DNA from: Episyrphus balteatus
Lineage: Eukaryota; Arthropoda; Insecta; Diptera; Syrphidae
Assembly (NCBI RefSeq): GCF_945859705.1
Contig: NC_079137.1
Coordinates: 82,233,150 to 82,297,149 of the forward strand
Direction of reading: 5' to 3'
DNA: 64,000 bases
This document shows, piece by piece, positions 40,101-53,328 of the stretch (its first letter is position 1; the number at the start of each line of letters is the position of its first letter). A program made the translations under genes and the position numbers. Under the pieces are notes generated by a model, which searched no databases, was not told where the DNA came from, and worked only from the letters and a program-made list of their open reading frames with translations.

Positions 40101-43100
40101 AAAATGACTTTCTTAAATGGCGCCCGACAGAAAAATAATATTTTATTGCTTGAATGTATTTAAAGAACTCATCACCAGTTGAATGGACACAGAAACAAAT
40201 ATTAAATAATTTTATCACTGACACAAACATCTCCATAAACATCGCATCAAACAACTACCAAAACACCAAGATATAACAATCTTCTAACGTCCCCATCAAG
40301 AGCATGCTAACTATACCATTAGCAGGGCATAATGCTGTCTTTATTCTCCCGGCATAAAGAATCAAGTAAGGTGGTTTGTTACTCCAGAATTTTTGTCCCC
40401 CAAGTAAAGCCATTCTGATTACATAAATGAGGCAAAATGTCGCACAAAAAGTACAACACTCCAAAGAACAACCCCAAACGCGCCAGTCGCCCCTCATTCA
40501 TTAACAGCTGCTGCGCTTAGAGAATAATTAATAAATGCCACAACATGACCACAGAATCAGGGTATAGCGTTTAACAGAACAAAATCTAGGACGAGGGTGG
40601 AGGACCTACTGTTTAGCAGAGAAAGCAGAAACAGTACTATATAGGATTGAGGCACCGTATTGCACTTGGAGAGCGGTGCGGTAGTGTACGAGTACGAGTA
40701 CGTGCCGCGGTAATTGAATCGACTACACAAACAATTGTCTGGTTAAATTGAGTTATTAATTGCGATTTCGAATCGTGGCCCATAGAAAAGGTGCTCGTTA
40801 ATCGAACATAATTAAATTTTATTTAATAAATTTATTGTTGTTGTACTTTTTTTTCTAATAAGCAAATACATTTCACATAACCATGTGTTGCAGTTATTGT
40901 GTTTGTGGTTTAATTATAGCAAACATTTTACCCCATTGCAAATTTGTTGTTGCAAATTTATTGCACCGTGTTGCTATTAAAAATAATCAAGTATACGATA
41001 GTAGGAAATCGATTTGATTTGATAAGAAAGTTTACTTTTGCTACCGAATGAAATCACTTTAAATGCATTTTAATAAGCTTTGAGTGCTAGAGTATTATAC
41101 TGGCTTGTGTTTACTTAGCGGTTATGATAGTTTAATAAAATTTTAATTGCGAGCCTAAGCAAATATAATTTCTAGATAGATAAAAGTAGTCATTGCGTTG
41201 GGTAGCAGCACTTCAGGAAAGGTAAAGTTTTTAAAGGTTGAAAGTTGGTAATTGCATGCTATTGAAAGGATGATGAAATATGCAAATATTTGTTTAAAGC
41301 TCAAACTTTTAGAATGTGTGAACGAAATTACGTAACAGAAGCAGGAAGGTTCATACTTTCGGCGTAGTGTGGATTCCGTATATGTAAAGAAGTATAACAT
41401 TTCTAAATGATTCTAATTTGAATTCGGCAGGAGATTTTTGTTGTTGTTCCTATTGCGGTCGTCTGGCTTATTGTATTTTCGATTTTTTTGAGATGTGGAT
41501 GACTATTCTTTTTGGCGTTTGATTTTTAAAGATTCATCATATTTTTCTGATTGGGAAATCAATCCTCTAAAATGATACTCATCAAGCCAACTTAGGCTTT
41601 TCACTAAATGTTCCTTAACAGTATCGAGACATATTTATTTCTCAGAAATAAGAAATTTCTTGAGAAATTTTTGTATGCCAATATTTTCATTAGGTTAATC
41701 CATTAGTTTTCAAAATTTCCAAACGACTGACGACGAAGGGACGGGTCGGAATCGCATACAAAATCTTCATTTCGTATGTTAGCATGCAACAACTTTTAAT
41801 CCCTCGAATCCCTACAAGTATTTTTGTAGAAGCACGTTAGCAAATTGAAGGTTTTTTTATTAGGTTCCTTTAAACATAAAGATAGCTTTAATTGAAAACT
41901 CTTACTTTATCAAATGGCGCCCAATGAAAACGAAATGTTTTTGCGTTTGTCAAGCTCATTAATGCCCACATAAAGATAACATATTCCAATCCCAATACAT
42001 ACAGTTGACAAATTTCTCCCTATAAGCCAGTTGTCATATTGCATTTTCTACAACACAACAGAAAAAAAGAATATTTATTTCAAATAATGCATCTCATGCA
42101 AATCCTTCATAATCTTCATAAATGACAATTTGTAACATTCACACCATAGCGGGAATACTCATCTCTCATAATATTATTCCGCCTTTCAATGAATCAATAA
42201 AACCGTAATTTATAAAAAAAAATAATAATAATATAAAGAAAAAACAAGTGAAAACAAAGTGTGCTATAGCTGTCCCTGTGGACGCTTGTTTAAGCATTCC
42301 CCATCAACACATACAACACACAGGACACAGGAGGGTGGAAATTTGGGTCTTTATGAATCATAAATATTAAAAATGAAGCGCGCACAAAAAACCAGATGAG
42401 ACGCACAATAACTGACTCTCTGGTTATAAGACCATGGTATATATTGCAGACAAACAGACATTTATTTATAAACAGAGACAGACCATTTTTGAAGAGAAGA
42501 AAACAACAACAACGGGCGGTGACGTCGACCCCTGAATTCGTCCTTTATTTTTATTCTTTTTGATGATAAATGGGTAAAAACAATCTGCGCTAGCTATTTT
42601 TTTTATTCAATTTGAATGTGTGTCCTTATTATTTACACCATAATGTGCAACGCGCAATTTTTACTTAATATTTTTGTGAGCCCCGGCGGGCATATAAACA
42701 GAAAAAAAAAAGTATTTAAACGGCAAAGGTGTTGTACGTTTTCACTTATGTTCAAGTTTTATTTGAAATTTAGATGAAAATTTTATTATTGAGACGATTT
42801 GACCCATAAAATAATTTATGAACATTTTGTTCAACCTTTTGTTTACAACCTTTTTTTCAAAGTCCTCAAAAGCTTTTTATTATTATTTGGCGATATTTTA
42901 CTTCTTATTTGACTTCTGTTGGTCAGGCTACAAGGATTTAATGTAAAAAGTTGAACAGAGATTTCAAAAATTTAATAAACCTCGAAATGAGATCCCCAAC
43001 CAAAAGTTCAAAGGACATTATCATTTGCAGCAAATGCCCCTTAAGTGATCGTACAAGAACAAACGCTTTTGATTAAAAACGAGCTATATCAAAGAATTTG

Positions 43101-46100
43101 AATAGAAAGTCCAAACGAGCTGAAGCAAGTTTTGGAACCATTTTATCGCATTGAAAAGGAAAGTGAAGTTTTTCTTCGATTGCAACACTTTCTCGAAGTC
43201 ATTGTAATTGTTGTCTCTTTCTTAAAGCCTAGTACGCAGCTGAAGCGAAACGAAAAATATTGAAATCTCTAAAGTCAACAGCGAAATTTCGTTTCGCTTC
43301 AGCTGCGTACTAGGCTTAACCGTACAAAAGAATGGTTAAGAGTTGTTGGCCACTAGGCCTTGATCCTTCATGAGGAGTCGTGCCACAAAATTTATTTATT
43401 TTTCTTTACAATTCACCAAAAATGAACGCCGATTTTATAGACTATTTAACCATATCGTTAAATAAATCATTCTAAAAAAACTTTTTTGATAGTTAGAAAA
43501 AAAATTTTATGAACCAAATACTGATTCTTTAAGACCTTAGGAAATAATCGACTTGAAAATATTATGTGTCGATAGGAATAATAATGTAAGAGTGTTGACA
43601 TGATGAACGTATTGAAACAAATATATGCCGAGGAAAAAAATACACAAAAATATAAAACAATCCAAAATGATAAACACGTACTAGTGAATTAAATTAAAAG
43701 AGGGCCCTTATTGCCTTCCTATCCCAAATATATTATACATCAGATCAATAAAGAAGAATAAACAATAAACACTAAAATATATATTTTATTTCTTTCAGTG
43801 TCAGCAAATCTATCACAATCACATAATCATCAGCATCATCATCATCACCAGAGCACCGATAAAGATGGAAAGAAGAAACACACGCGACCCACGTTCAGTG
43901 GGCAGCAAATATTCGCCCTCGAAAAAACCTTCGAACAAACCAAGTATCTGGCTGGACCAGAACGTGCCAAGTTAGCGTATGCCTTAGGAATGACTGAATC
44001 ACAAGTTAAGGTAAGTCTTCATTATCCGAAACGAATCGAACTTAAAATGAAACGAACTTTGAAATAAATTTTCTGTTCTGAGAAAATGTCAATTCGAAAG
44101 GATAAATAAAATATCCCACAGGATGTATCCTTTAGATTTGATTCGAGGACGATATCTATACTATTATCTGGTGTTGCTTGTGCGAAGGCGTAACCACTAT
44201 ATCCATACCCCAGTTTAAACTGGGAATGTCTATTATGTGATTGAGTCATGTTTTTAAATTTATTTCGATTTTTTTTTATATTCTTTGCTTTTTTTTCAAA
44301 AACTTACAATCCTTGAAGCGTGTGTGTTTGTCTATCTGAGTTGCTATATTTTGTGTGTGTATATAACCATCGGATGGATATCACTGAAAACATTAAGTTC
44401 TCGCTGATAAGCGAAGCCATTGCCGTTGGTAGCGCGCGCAAAATACATTTTCCATCTACTTTGGAGGTCCGTGTGTTTTCGAAAAGACATTTGCATATTT
44501 ATTGAAACAAATCCAAGTGGATTTAAAAACTTGGTTGGCTTGCTGCTTTGCTGTGCCACCACAATCCACGACTAACAACGACGACGACGACGTTGTCGTG
44601 CCGCACTTTATACGTCCACAAGGACTTACCGCAACTCTAAATTGCTAACGTTCTGGTGCGGGTATCCTTTTTTTAAAAAAAGTTTTTTCTCCTCTTGTAT
44701 TTATTTCTTTTATTTTTCTATTTTTTGCTCTTTTTTTTTTGTTCATTCACTTCTTCGATGACGACTTCAGATTAATGTCTAGAATAGGATTACCTACTAT
44801 GAGGAGGGAAAAGGATATGACTGCAGTGGGTGGTAAAGTGGAGGTTTTCACAGTATTGTTAGCATCCATGTCGATGAGGCGAGAGGATATACCTACATTA
44901 TTTTTAAACATCACGAACATGAGAGAGAAAAGAGTGTGGCATAGTGTGTGTGTAGGGGGTTTGTAGGTATATTAGATTTATACAACATTGGCATCACCAC
45001 AGTGATTGAGAGAAAGGAATCCTTGGAAGCGAAACATTTTAAAATGTTTAGTTTTCTCATTTGATGGTAAATCCTTTTGTGGAAGGGAAAAAGAGTTGTT
45101 TTCGTTTTTACAAGCGTGTTATTCAAATGAGACATAATCCATATTTTAATTGGGAGTTTTAAGTGCTTTAATATCACATCGTACGTATGCGAGGGAGGTT
45201 TTGTATCTTATCCCTTTTTGTTTTTTTTTAATTTTGTAGGTTAGGAACGTGGTTTATATCTGAATGATTATGTTTACTTTGAAATAACCTAATTAACTTA
45301 ATGAAAAAAGGTGTGAGTTGATTATGCTGCTTTAAAACAAAAATCGTTAAGATTTAAAAATCTACATGCATATCCATCACTTACTTTAAAGAAAAAGTGC
45401 TCCATACTTTAAATTGATCTCTATTAACAACTGTTATTTAAACACAAATTTATCAAATTAAATTTTGAAGAAGTTTGTCTATTTACTTACGTGCGCTTAG
45501 GATGATGTAGATTAAAGGGCAGTACTTTAATACACTTCTCAACAGGGATCTTGTTTTTGAAGTTTGATTATGTACTCATTCTAAGATTAGCTAGCGAGAT
45601 ATTCGAAGATATGAGTGTGCTAAAGAGCGATTTTTACAGAGCAGTGACAGCAGTGAGCAGTATACAAAAAAGCAGCTATTGATAGTTGCTATTTAATCAC
45701 TCTTTAAATAGCAGTGAACGTCGCAAATTTTCCTTGAATATCTTCCTGATTTGAAATACTCGTGGTTTTTTTTTTAATAAAATGCATTTACAAACAAAAA
45801 TGCCCGAGACATCAACACATAAGAACCTGCACAAATTAATAAAATACAAAATAGAATGAGCAACTAGATACCGAAAGTGTGAACTCGCCTTCAAAACTGC
45901 GAAGTTGAAAAAAGCAAAGAGCATTTTTGCTTAAAAAAACAGTGAAATCATTGAGAACAAAGTACATGTAATGTTCGCTCTGTTCATTTGATTGCTTTAT
46001 TGTATAGAAGAAAAAAAGAAAAACGGACCAAAGTCATTGAACAATTTGTCTTCTGAGTTGTTTGATTTTGTTTGCAACTTCAGCATGTGGCTCTGGCCAT

Positions 46101-49100
46101 GTTCAATTGTATGAGGTATCTATTGTGTTTTTTTTTTTGTGGGATTTTCTTCAAAGAAATGATCGATATCATGCGTTTGCTGTTCTAATTTTGCTATTGC
46201 ATTTTTGTAAGGTTGTGTACTGAGCAGTGAGCAGCTATATTGAAGAGCAATCGCAACTGTTCTCTGCTCAGTGGAAGAGCAGAGTGATTAAAAGCCGATT
46301 AATGTTCAAAAAATTTGTTTTTCTGTCAAGTTTAGAGCAGCTTTTTATTTAGGATAAGAAAGAAAGTTTGTATGCACATTGTTTAAGCATTCATTGTAGA
46401 AAGATTCACAGAATATGGACCAAATTGAAGAAGTTTCTTGATAGGAAGCAAAATCTATGTTATTCCTTGTTTTTAAGAATGATTTCAAGGATTTGGGATG
46501 AAGTACAACTTTTACGGGCCTGAAAAGGAACACAATCAGAAACAGAAGTGTAGAAGAATGTCAGAGCAATATCGATTGGGGTATTACTATTTAGAAACAG
46601 ATTAAAAAGATTATGGCTAGCTCTAGAGGCGAAGGTCTAGTGATTTTCTTAAATTTAAAATTCTAATACAATTTAACTATAAAAAACGTCAAGGTAAAAA
46701 ATCTTTAAAGGTTCACATTGGTACAATTCAGCTACAAGCTAACAGCAACAAAAAAGCCATATTTTTCCACATTCGAATTGTAAAATTCCACATACGTACC
46801 CGTACCCAACCTTATACACTTCTTTTTTGTACACTTTTACATTATTGCCCCAATCTATTGTGGATGACTGTCGAATGCATGCACATTCCCATAACATACC
46901 TTAACTAAGGTACTATACTAGCTCCATGTATCATTTAGCTTGTATCCTTTATTCAAATATATTTGTAACTAAGTTCTGTCTTCCTATATGCCGTGATGAT
47001 CGAAATCCTTTTTTTAAGAATTCATTTTTTATGCAACGATTGGCTGTCGCCTGATACAATAAATATAGGTTAGGTCGAAGGGAAGCTTGAAAAATGAATT
47101 AATTTTTCTGTTTTGCTGTTCCAAAAGGTATTCTTTCCAATCATGTGTCCTGGAATATCTAAAAAAAAAAAAGAAAACAAGGACTATAGAGTTATGTCGT
47201 TTCGTCCTGATAGTATAGGTATATGGAAAGGTACATTAGCATCAGAGGTATAGACGAAACAATTAATTTCCATAACTCTGATGGGCTAGCAGCAGGCGCA
47301 AACTCGATTTTTGGAAAACATTTTCAAAAGCACACGGCAGCATGGGGTGATGGTAATTAAAAACCATTTAGGACAAAACGCACACAGCCTTTTGTTGATC
47401 ACTCGTCTCACTCTCTCTAAAGCTACGATGGGTAGTTGTTGTTATATCATAGTGATGTTGATGGTGGTAAAATATAGGGTTGGTGGGTTGCAATTTATCA
47501 AAATTATCTAAACTGACAAATCTCGGTCTTGATTTACTTGTTACAGTTTACAATCATCCATACACTTGATGGTAAACTATAAGAGGACATCATCCATATT
47601 CCGAGAACCATAACCGAAAGCATCAGCTTTCCTTTTCAAAATGTGAACCTTTAAACTTTGTATCGTAGATATACTTGTTCATTTATATATATGAAATTGA
47701 TTCAACCATTAATAACCCAAGAGATGTTGTATAATTTTATACATTTGCATATACACATAGGTGTGTGTTTGTTGTTGTTTAGTTTTAAGACAAGCAGAAG
47801 GGTTTGACAATGACATTGTGGATCTATATAATATATACAACATATATTTTGAGAATGGCAATGGAGTGTCACGGCATGGCTTTTGGCAAATGGAAATCTG
47901 TCTTTTGGTTTTAATTGTGTTTGGGGTTTTACATAATTTTAGCAATTTTGAAAGATTAAATTATGAATGCTTTTTTGGGGTAGTTATTCTTGTTAAGTGA
48001 ATTTGTTGATGAATGACCAAAGATATAAACCAAAATTTACAGATAACAATTTACAAAATTATGATGATTGAAGGATTTGATTTTAAGTCTTTAATTGAAC
48101 TGAAACGAATTTATAAATACTGGTTTAAAGGAACTAGGTAATCCAGAAGCTATATTATTGATAGATTTATGAATGAAAGTCAAAGAAAAATTTAAGTCTT
48201 GAAATCTAAAAATTATGTGCAATTTTCGAGCTGTTTTCGAAAGTAAGCTTACAATTAATTTTGAGTCATTAATTTGTTGAAAATTTGAAATATGTCATCG
48301 CTCCAAAAAAGACTGAAACGGTTCACAGCCCTGTAGTACTAAGAACAAATAAAGAAATAAAACGAGAAATAAACATATAAAAAAGACACTCACCTTTATC
48401 ATTTACGTAGTTTTTATTTCAAATCCTCAAAAGTCCAAATTCATGAACTAACAAGGTTTTTGAAATAAAACCTACGAAATCATTACTACCTCATACTGTA
48501 TGATGGACATTTTAATCACTTTTAAAGCTTAATTGTACCTGCACAAGTCAGCAATGAATATCTTCTGGTTATCAACAAGATGTAGACAGGATGATCAAGT
48601 TTTGGCGGTTCAACATTGCTAGAATTAAATACATATTAATGCTTTTATTTACTTATAAAGAATATGTAGGGTTACCTTTGATTTTGGCGCACTAATTCCT
48701 GATTGAAGGACAATCATTCAAAAACTCTCCAACAAAAAATCTTGTTTACTATATTTCCATGGCAGTTCTTCTATCTGTTTTAAGTCAAAGCACATTCTAA
48801 TTGAATGAATCAACAACAACAACAAAACATTTCCATAATTTGTAATTGTCATGAGGGAGTCTGAAAGCATACACTGGATCTTTACTGGTTAACTGAAGCA
48901 TATAGACGACAAATTGACAGCTGACATAAGTGATAATAAGACCATTCATATAAAATGACATTTAACTTTCTCTATCTGTCGATTTAACAAATTGTTGTCA
49001 AATCAAAGTGACATTTATATACAAACAAATTCTAAATAAAGGTCTAGTTAGACATACAACCGCACTTTCTCAATTTTCTTGAGTTACTTTTTTTCGGCAA

Positions 49101-52100
49101 ACCCTATTTGACTATAAACCCTTTTCAATTCCATTTGAAAATGATTTACTACCTGACCATTGTCCGAAACGAAAAATGCTTACATCAGATTCGTTTCTTG
49201 CGAAAAACAATATAAATCAGGAGTCATTGGCATTTTTATTGATGAAATGAAATTCGATTTGTCTAAAAAAAAAAAAAAAGGATGCCTTACCCATGACCAA
49301 GTTTCAATGTACACATAGGTGAGCGTAACAAATTTTAGTGGTCTCGCTTTATACGAGGAATTTATATGACGACGGCTTTTTAACGATAACTATCAGATCT
49401 AGGCTGGTCGACCATGTCAAAACAATATCAAATAGAATTTGAATTTATGGTTTTGACAATTTGTCAGTTGTTCATCAAAAGAAAAAAAAAGGTCGTCGTC
49501 CATCGAATGTCTGTCTACTGGGTAGCCAATTACCTTGAATAAATATACAGACCCCCATATATAAAGTATATTCAGGGAACGGGGCTATAAAAGTTACCAT
49601 CGACTTTGAGTTCTTTTCAAAAAAGGAAAAAAAAAAAGACAGTAAACTGAAGGTGCAATCTGTCAAAAGGAGAACACTAGGGGAGTCCAAAATTAATTTA
49701 TGTATACTATTTATACGCATACATTGATAACTGTGGCAATAACAAATAAATATTTAACAGACGAGAAGAAAAAAAAAATAGTAAAACAACAATTTCCAAA
49801 TTTAACTGTTTGGACGCCATGATCTTGTATTCGTTCATCCAATTCGGACTTTTGTGCCATTAAAGCCATGACTCCGTTCCACCTCTATATACATATGTAC
49901 CTACATGCTAGGTATGTGTTTGTGGATGTGTTTTTTTAGCCAAATATGATAGTTTATACTACGTCGCCGTCGTCGTCGGTGAGCGCACATTTTAATAACT
50001 GCAATAAATCTCATTTTGAGTGATGGTTTAAGTGAATTTTTATTGCTATGTGATTTATATAAAAAAAAAATATACAAAAACAAAAAAAAATATTGAAAAG
50101 AAAATGACGGAATAAAAAAGGTAAAACGTGGACATCACGATGGTCGATGAGTATACCCTCTGCCAGAATACATACAAATATCCAATCCATCGCTTTGCCA
50201 TAAGTGGAAAATGCATTTTTATGCCTTTTTTACGATTGGGGTTGGACAAAAGGACACAACCAGACAGTCAGACTGATAGATAGATATCTAGCAATCAAAT
50301 CAATATTGCCATCGGATTTTATTCGCTGAGAAAAATCCAAAGTAAACCAACCATTTTTTGGTAAACAAGTGTGAGTGTAAACGCCTTATAGGATAGGAAA
50401 GATACTCACACTCAAGTGCATGTAGTAATCCTGTCATAAGAAATCCTGACAAATGAAACAGAGCGCTGAAATTAATTTGACTCGAGTTTTTGAGGGTTTT
50501 GTTTGCGTTTTATTTTTGGTTTGGTTAGACAATAATACAATTAAGGCCACTTGTTTCGTCAATTATAGACAAAGTTCGTTATCTTAATAATTTGATGTTG
50601 ATAAAAGTTTTCTTCTTTTTTGCACATTTTGTTTTATAATTTTTTGTCAGAATCTGTATAAATTTCACGACAATGGCATGTCTCAGTTTGAAGTTCTAAG
50701 CAACTAACAGCGGAAGATTAGATGATATGTGTGAAACTATGACTGAAGTTAATTTGGAATCTTTTTAAAACAAAACTGTTTAATGAGAAAAAGTATTTCA
50801 AAAAGTAAAAAATCAAGTTCGCTGATCAGCTCTTTTGTTTAAGCAAAGAATTTATTAAAAGTAGATAAAATTAAGTTTGCTGATCAGCTCTTTTCATAAA
50901 GAAATTCCAATTATGTTTTCTAAAAAGCCCTCATTTCATTTGACGAAATTACAAAACTGTTTATGCAAGCAAATAAACGAATAGGGAATTAAATCGTAAT
51001 TTAAACCACATTATTATAAATCCAATTGTTCAGAACAAAATAATTTGTGGTCAAAAAATATTCAGCTTTAAATTGGAAGCATTTTATTTTGTGAATTCGA
51101 CTCCTTATTTTATTTCCAAATGACAAAGATTCCAAATATCAAAATCTCACTTTGATGTCTTCCATTTTTTTGGGCAGTAAATTTAAGTTTCTTGTTCAGT
51201 TGTAAATCGTCATTTTTTTTTTGAAAGATTTAACAAAACTTCTCAAGAAAAATTGGACTTTTTATAATGCCGTCATATAGTTAAGGAGATAAAAGCAATT
51301 TTGGTTAGTTTACTAAGGTCAAAATTGGAAAATCAAATCTGTCTGAGATGTATCTATTGTGAACATTTTCAAAAATATACTTAACAATTAGGTGCTATAT
51401 TATAATTCGAACCCAAACATTTTACGATCAATCATTTTATTTAACCTTTACAACACTATCTCTCGAATCAACAAATAAGTATTTGGCAATTAATTAATTT
51501 GCTTAAGACGTTAATATCCACATTTTAACCATCAGCTAAAGCTTTAGTTGAATTTCCTTTTGGTTATTTGCTTCTTTAAATAGTACCTAATCTCTTTTAT
51601 GTTCGACTCTGACTTTATGACCCCATACACTAAACATCTAGCAATTAGGGTCTGGTTGGTTTTATCATCATAAATGTTTATTGTTCTCTCTTGCAAAGCT
51701 CAACGAAATAAAAAAATAAAGATGCCTCTCCATATAATACATTAAGTCATTTGTGTGATGTTCATTTGCTGGTAAATTGAATGAATCAAAAAAATTCTTT
51801 TGCTATAGAGGTTTTACACATATTCTTTTTTTGTTTGTTTCTAAGCTTCTAAAGACCGCAATGGTTTTGGTTTGAAGAAAAGAGTAGAAATGTAATCAGA
51901 AAAGGTCCATTGGTCATTAGGTATATTGGACTCTTCATTAAGATTTATTTTCCATTAAAGTTGAATCCATCATATTTTCAGAAGCATCATCAGGAATTTA
52001 ATCCCACTTCTTTAAGAAAAAGTTTAATGATATTTTATGGGACACAAAATTAGAGAGAAATCACTTTTTTAAATACTTAAAATATCCAGATTACTCATGT

Positions 52101-53328
52101 CTACCCACGTTAAATTTTATTTCAATTATTTGTGTTTTTTTTGTGCAAAAAAAATTAATTGATATATCTTAATCAGTTTTCATTGAGTACACAAAAATTC
52201 ACGGATACAGATTTAGTGTGACTAATTAATTATCCCTCTTCCACAACCAAATATTTTCTCAGATTTCATCAATCATCTTTCAATTTTCGTTTCCATTTTT
52301 TGTACCTACTTTAAGGAAAAACTTTTCCCATGAATTATAAACCGATTTGTTTAGGTGGAAACCCATATGGAAGAAATAATATGCCAACAAAAATCCCAAT
52401 AACATTTTTTACTAGAAAAAACCATATCATTTTATGAACTACACCTACACTCTTCGGAAGAAAAGCCTGGTCGGTAGGCAAGTCCACCTTTGAACGTTTT
52501 GAATTAACGATGATAATTTCCATAGTCGTTATTTTTGACAGTATGGCACAGATGTAGATACATTTTGTCCTTACTAAGCCAATTGCTCTGGTCAGTGCGG
52601 CAGTAAAAGACCAATGAACCAAAAATTATGTGTTTTTGCTCATTATCCTTTACCGATTTTTGCATGCTTCTTTTTTTAAGGACGAAAAAACTTGCCTCTC
52701 TCAGTTACTTTTATTTTCTTTAGAAAGCAAACAATTATTGCTGGAAAATTTATCGGGTTTATGAGAGAATGTTGCGAAATATGTTACCTTTTTGCCTCCC
52801 CACACAACAAAATCTAAAAAGAATGAATTATGATAATGTGTGTTAATGACCTAAAATACCACACAGGCACACACAAAAAAAATATTCACAAAAGGATATT
52901 CTACATTGAATCATTGTTACAGAGTTTATTCACCATCAGGGGACCCATTTGTTTTCTTAATTTTATATTTAAGCTAAAAAAAATATATACATTTGCCAAC
53001 ATTTTATTTAATCCTAATCTACGGTTCAATTACATGAGACCAATTAAAATATCCTTTAAACCCTTTTCTGTAAAAAAAAAACCAAGTAATTAATTATTAT
53101 TTTTGTACTTCTTTTTTTTAGGTTTGGTTTCAAAACCGACGAACGAAGTGGCGCAAAAGGCATGCAGCCGAAATGGCTACCGCCAAACGGAAGCAAGATG
53201 ATATTAATGATGGCGGTGACGCTGATGGTGATTGTAGTGAAACAATTGACAGTGATTCAGAAAGTTTGGACATGGGTGATCCGAATAGGAAGCGATGTCG
53301 AATGGAGGATGACTTTCATCATAATTAG
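30029..53328 (+). CDS. HGTX: NK6-class homeodomain transcription factor, four recognised coding exons
   Basis: The coding sequence joins 30029-31142, 33601-33786, 43799-44010 and 53122-53328; all junctions are GT-AG and the frame stays open, giving 572 residues if CTG 30029 is the start. Recognised by the NK6 order of motifs: SFLGPPLAALHSMTEMK (residues 282-298), PHGIDTILSKP (347-357, Groucho/TLE-binding type), GIPRFS, LYWPG with WRERL, then a homeodomain (459-518) with RPTFSGQQIFALEKTFEQTK and WFQNRRTKWRK, containing W48, F49, N51 and R53. An acidic tail follows. In Drosophila and vertebrates this family acts in the nucleus as a largely Groucho-dependent repressor that patterns ventral neurons and motoneurons. 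Low-complexity Asn, Ser, Gly and His runs make the N-terminal half longer than in vertebrate NKX6. No neighbouring gene is visible, so regulation must be read from the large introns and flanks. Family assignment is firm; the start is not. Confidence 0.95.
31143..33600 (+). other. HGTX intron 1 (2.46 kb)
   Basis: GT-AG intron, phase 1. It is AT-rich with long T runs and contains a hairpin MITE at 31554-31659. At 31770-31785 a TACACTGGTCGGCAAA word resembles the CACTGGT end of the foldback at 27.3-27.9 kb. No coding sequence seen. Confidence 0.9.
31554..31659. mobile_element. 106-bp hairpin MITE in HGTX intron 1
   Basis: CTGTGGCAACATGGAAAAAC at the left pairs with sequence that reads CTGTGGCAACAAGGAATAAC inward from the right. 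Both arms continue to CATAAG. Target duplication not evident. Confidence 0.75.
33601..33786 (+). CDS. HGTX: HGTX coding exon 2
   Basis: Acceptor TTTTTCGCAG ends at 33600 and donor A|GTGAGT begins at 33787; the exon enters and leaves in phase 1. It encodes GIPRFSIAAAAAG, an alanine run, then a stretch ending THLYWPGLQG and WRERLSNT. These correspond to the LPRFS and FWPG...WRD blocks that precede the homeodomain in vertebrate NKX6 proteins, which supports the join to exon 1 (split Gly codon). Confidence 0.93.
37931..38240 (-). pseudogene. non-LTR retrotransposon reverse-transcriptase relic
   Basis: Minus-strand translation in three pieces gives GKVTFLVNLDYS, then RAFDTIDHYIFCQKLSSHFG with LLLSYLSGR, then GVPQGSIFEPLLFSAYINDI and finally FTDDVQYL. 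These are the RT palm blocks (A, the GxPQGS block B, and the xxDD block C with T replacing the usual A/V) in the right order, typical of Jockey/CR1-type LINEs. At least two frameshifts and a stop separate them. No endonuclease or poly(A) tail was found, so this is an old internal fragment. Confidence 0.9.
43226..43316. mobile_element. Harbinger-type hairpin MITE, copy 3, in HGTX intron 2
   Basis: Begins AGCCTAGTACGCAGCTGAAG and ends with its complement, giving arms of about 32 bases that run into CGAAACGAAA/TTTCGTTTCG. Flanked by TAA at 43223-43225 and 43317-43319. Only 91 bp long and different inside from copies at 4.0 and 6.2 kb. Confidence 0.88.
43799..44010 (+). CDS. HGTX: HGTX coding exon 3 (homeodomain residues 1-46)
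   Basis: Acceptor TTTCTTTCAG ends at 43798 and donor AAG|GTAAGT follows 44010 (phase 0). The first codon is split A|TG, so splicing creates a Met. A Ser/His-rich linker with a five-His run leads into DKDGKKKHTRPTFSGQQ and the first 46 homeodomain residues, ending GMTESQVK. The sequence from RPTFS onward is almost residue-for-residue the NK6 consensus. Confidence 0.97.
44011..53121 (+). other. HGTX intron 3 (9.1 kb) inside the homeodomain
   Basis: GT-AG intron, phase 0, between homeodomain residues 46 and 47. Contents: a GC-rich patch with a GAC repeat (44570-44640), recurring AGCAGTGAGCAG words (45640-45720 and 46220-46290), and a short direct duplication containing GCTGATCAGCTCTTTT (about 50821 and 50880). 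No nested gene found. Confidence 0.9.
53122..53328 (+). CDS. HGTX: HGTX coding exon 4 (homeodomain recognition helix and C-terminus)
   Basis: Acceptor TTTTTTTTAG ends at 53121. The exon opens with VWFQNRRTKWRKRHA, completing helix 3 of the homeodomain, then AAEMATAKRKQDD, an acidic stretch rich in D, E and S, and a basic NRKRCRMEDDFHHN end before TAG at 53326-53328. HAAEMATAK is the standard continuation in NKX6 proteins; the remaining tail is shorter than in vertebrates. Confidence 0.97.
   Translation, partial: VWFQNRRTKWRKRHAAEMATAKRKQDDINDGGDADGDCSETIDSDSESLDMGDPNRKRCRMEDDFHHN

Larger units (their letters stand above)
33787..43798 (+). other. HGTX intron 2 (10.0 kb)
   Basis: GT-AG intron, phase 1. 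It holds a minus-strand reverse-transcriptase relic (37.9-38.2 kb), a Harbinger-type MITE (43226-43316) and a lone AGGCCTAGTGCGC end near 35456. A GC-richer stretch with a CGT/CAT repeat (39580-39740) and continuing to about 40700 may be regulatory. The many short reading frames here show no family features. Confidence 0.9.
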
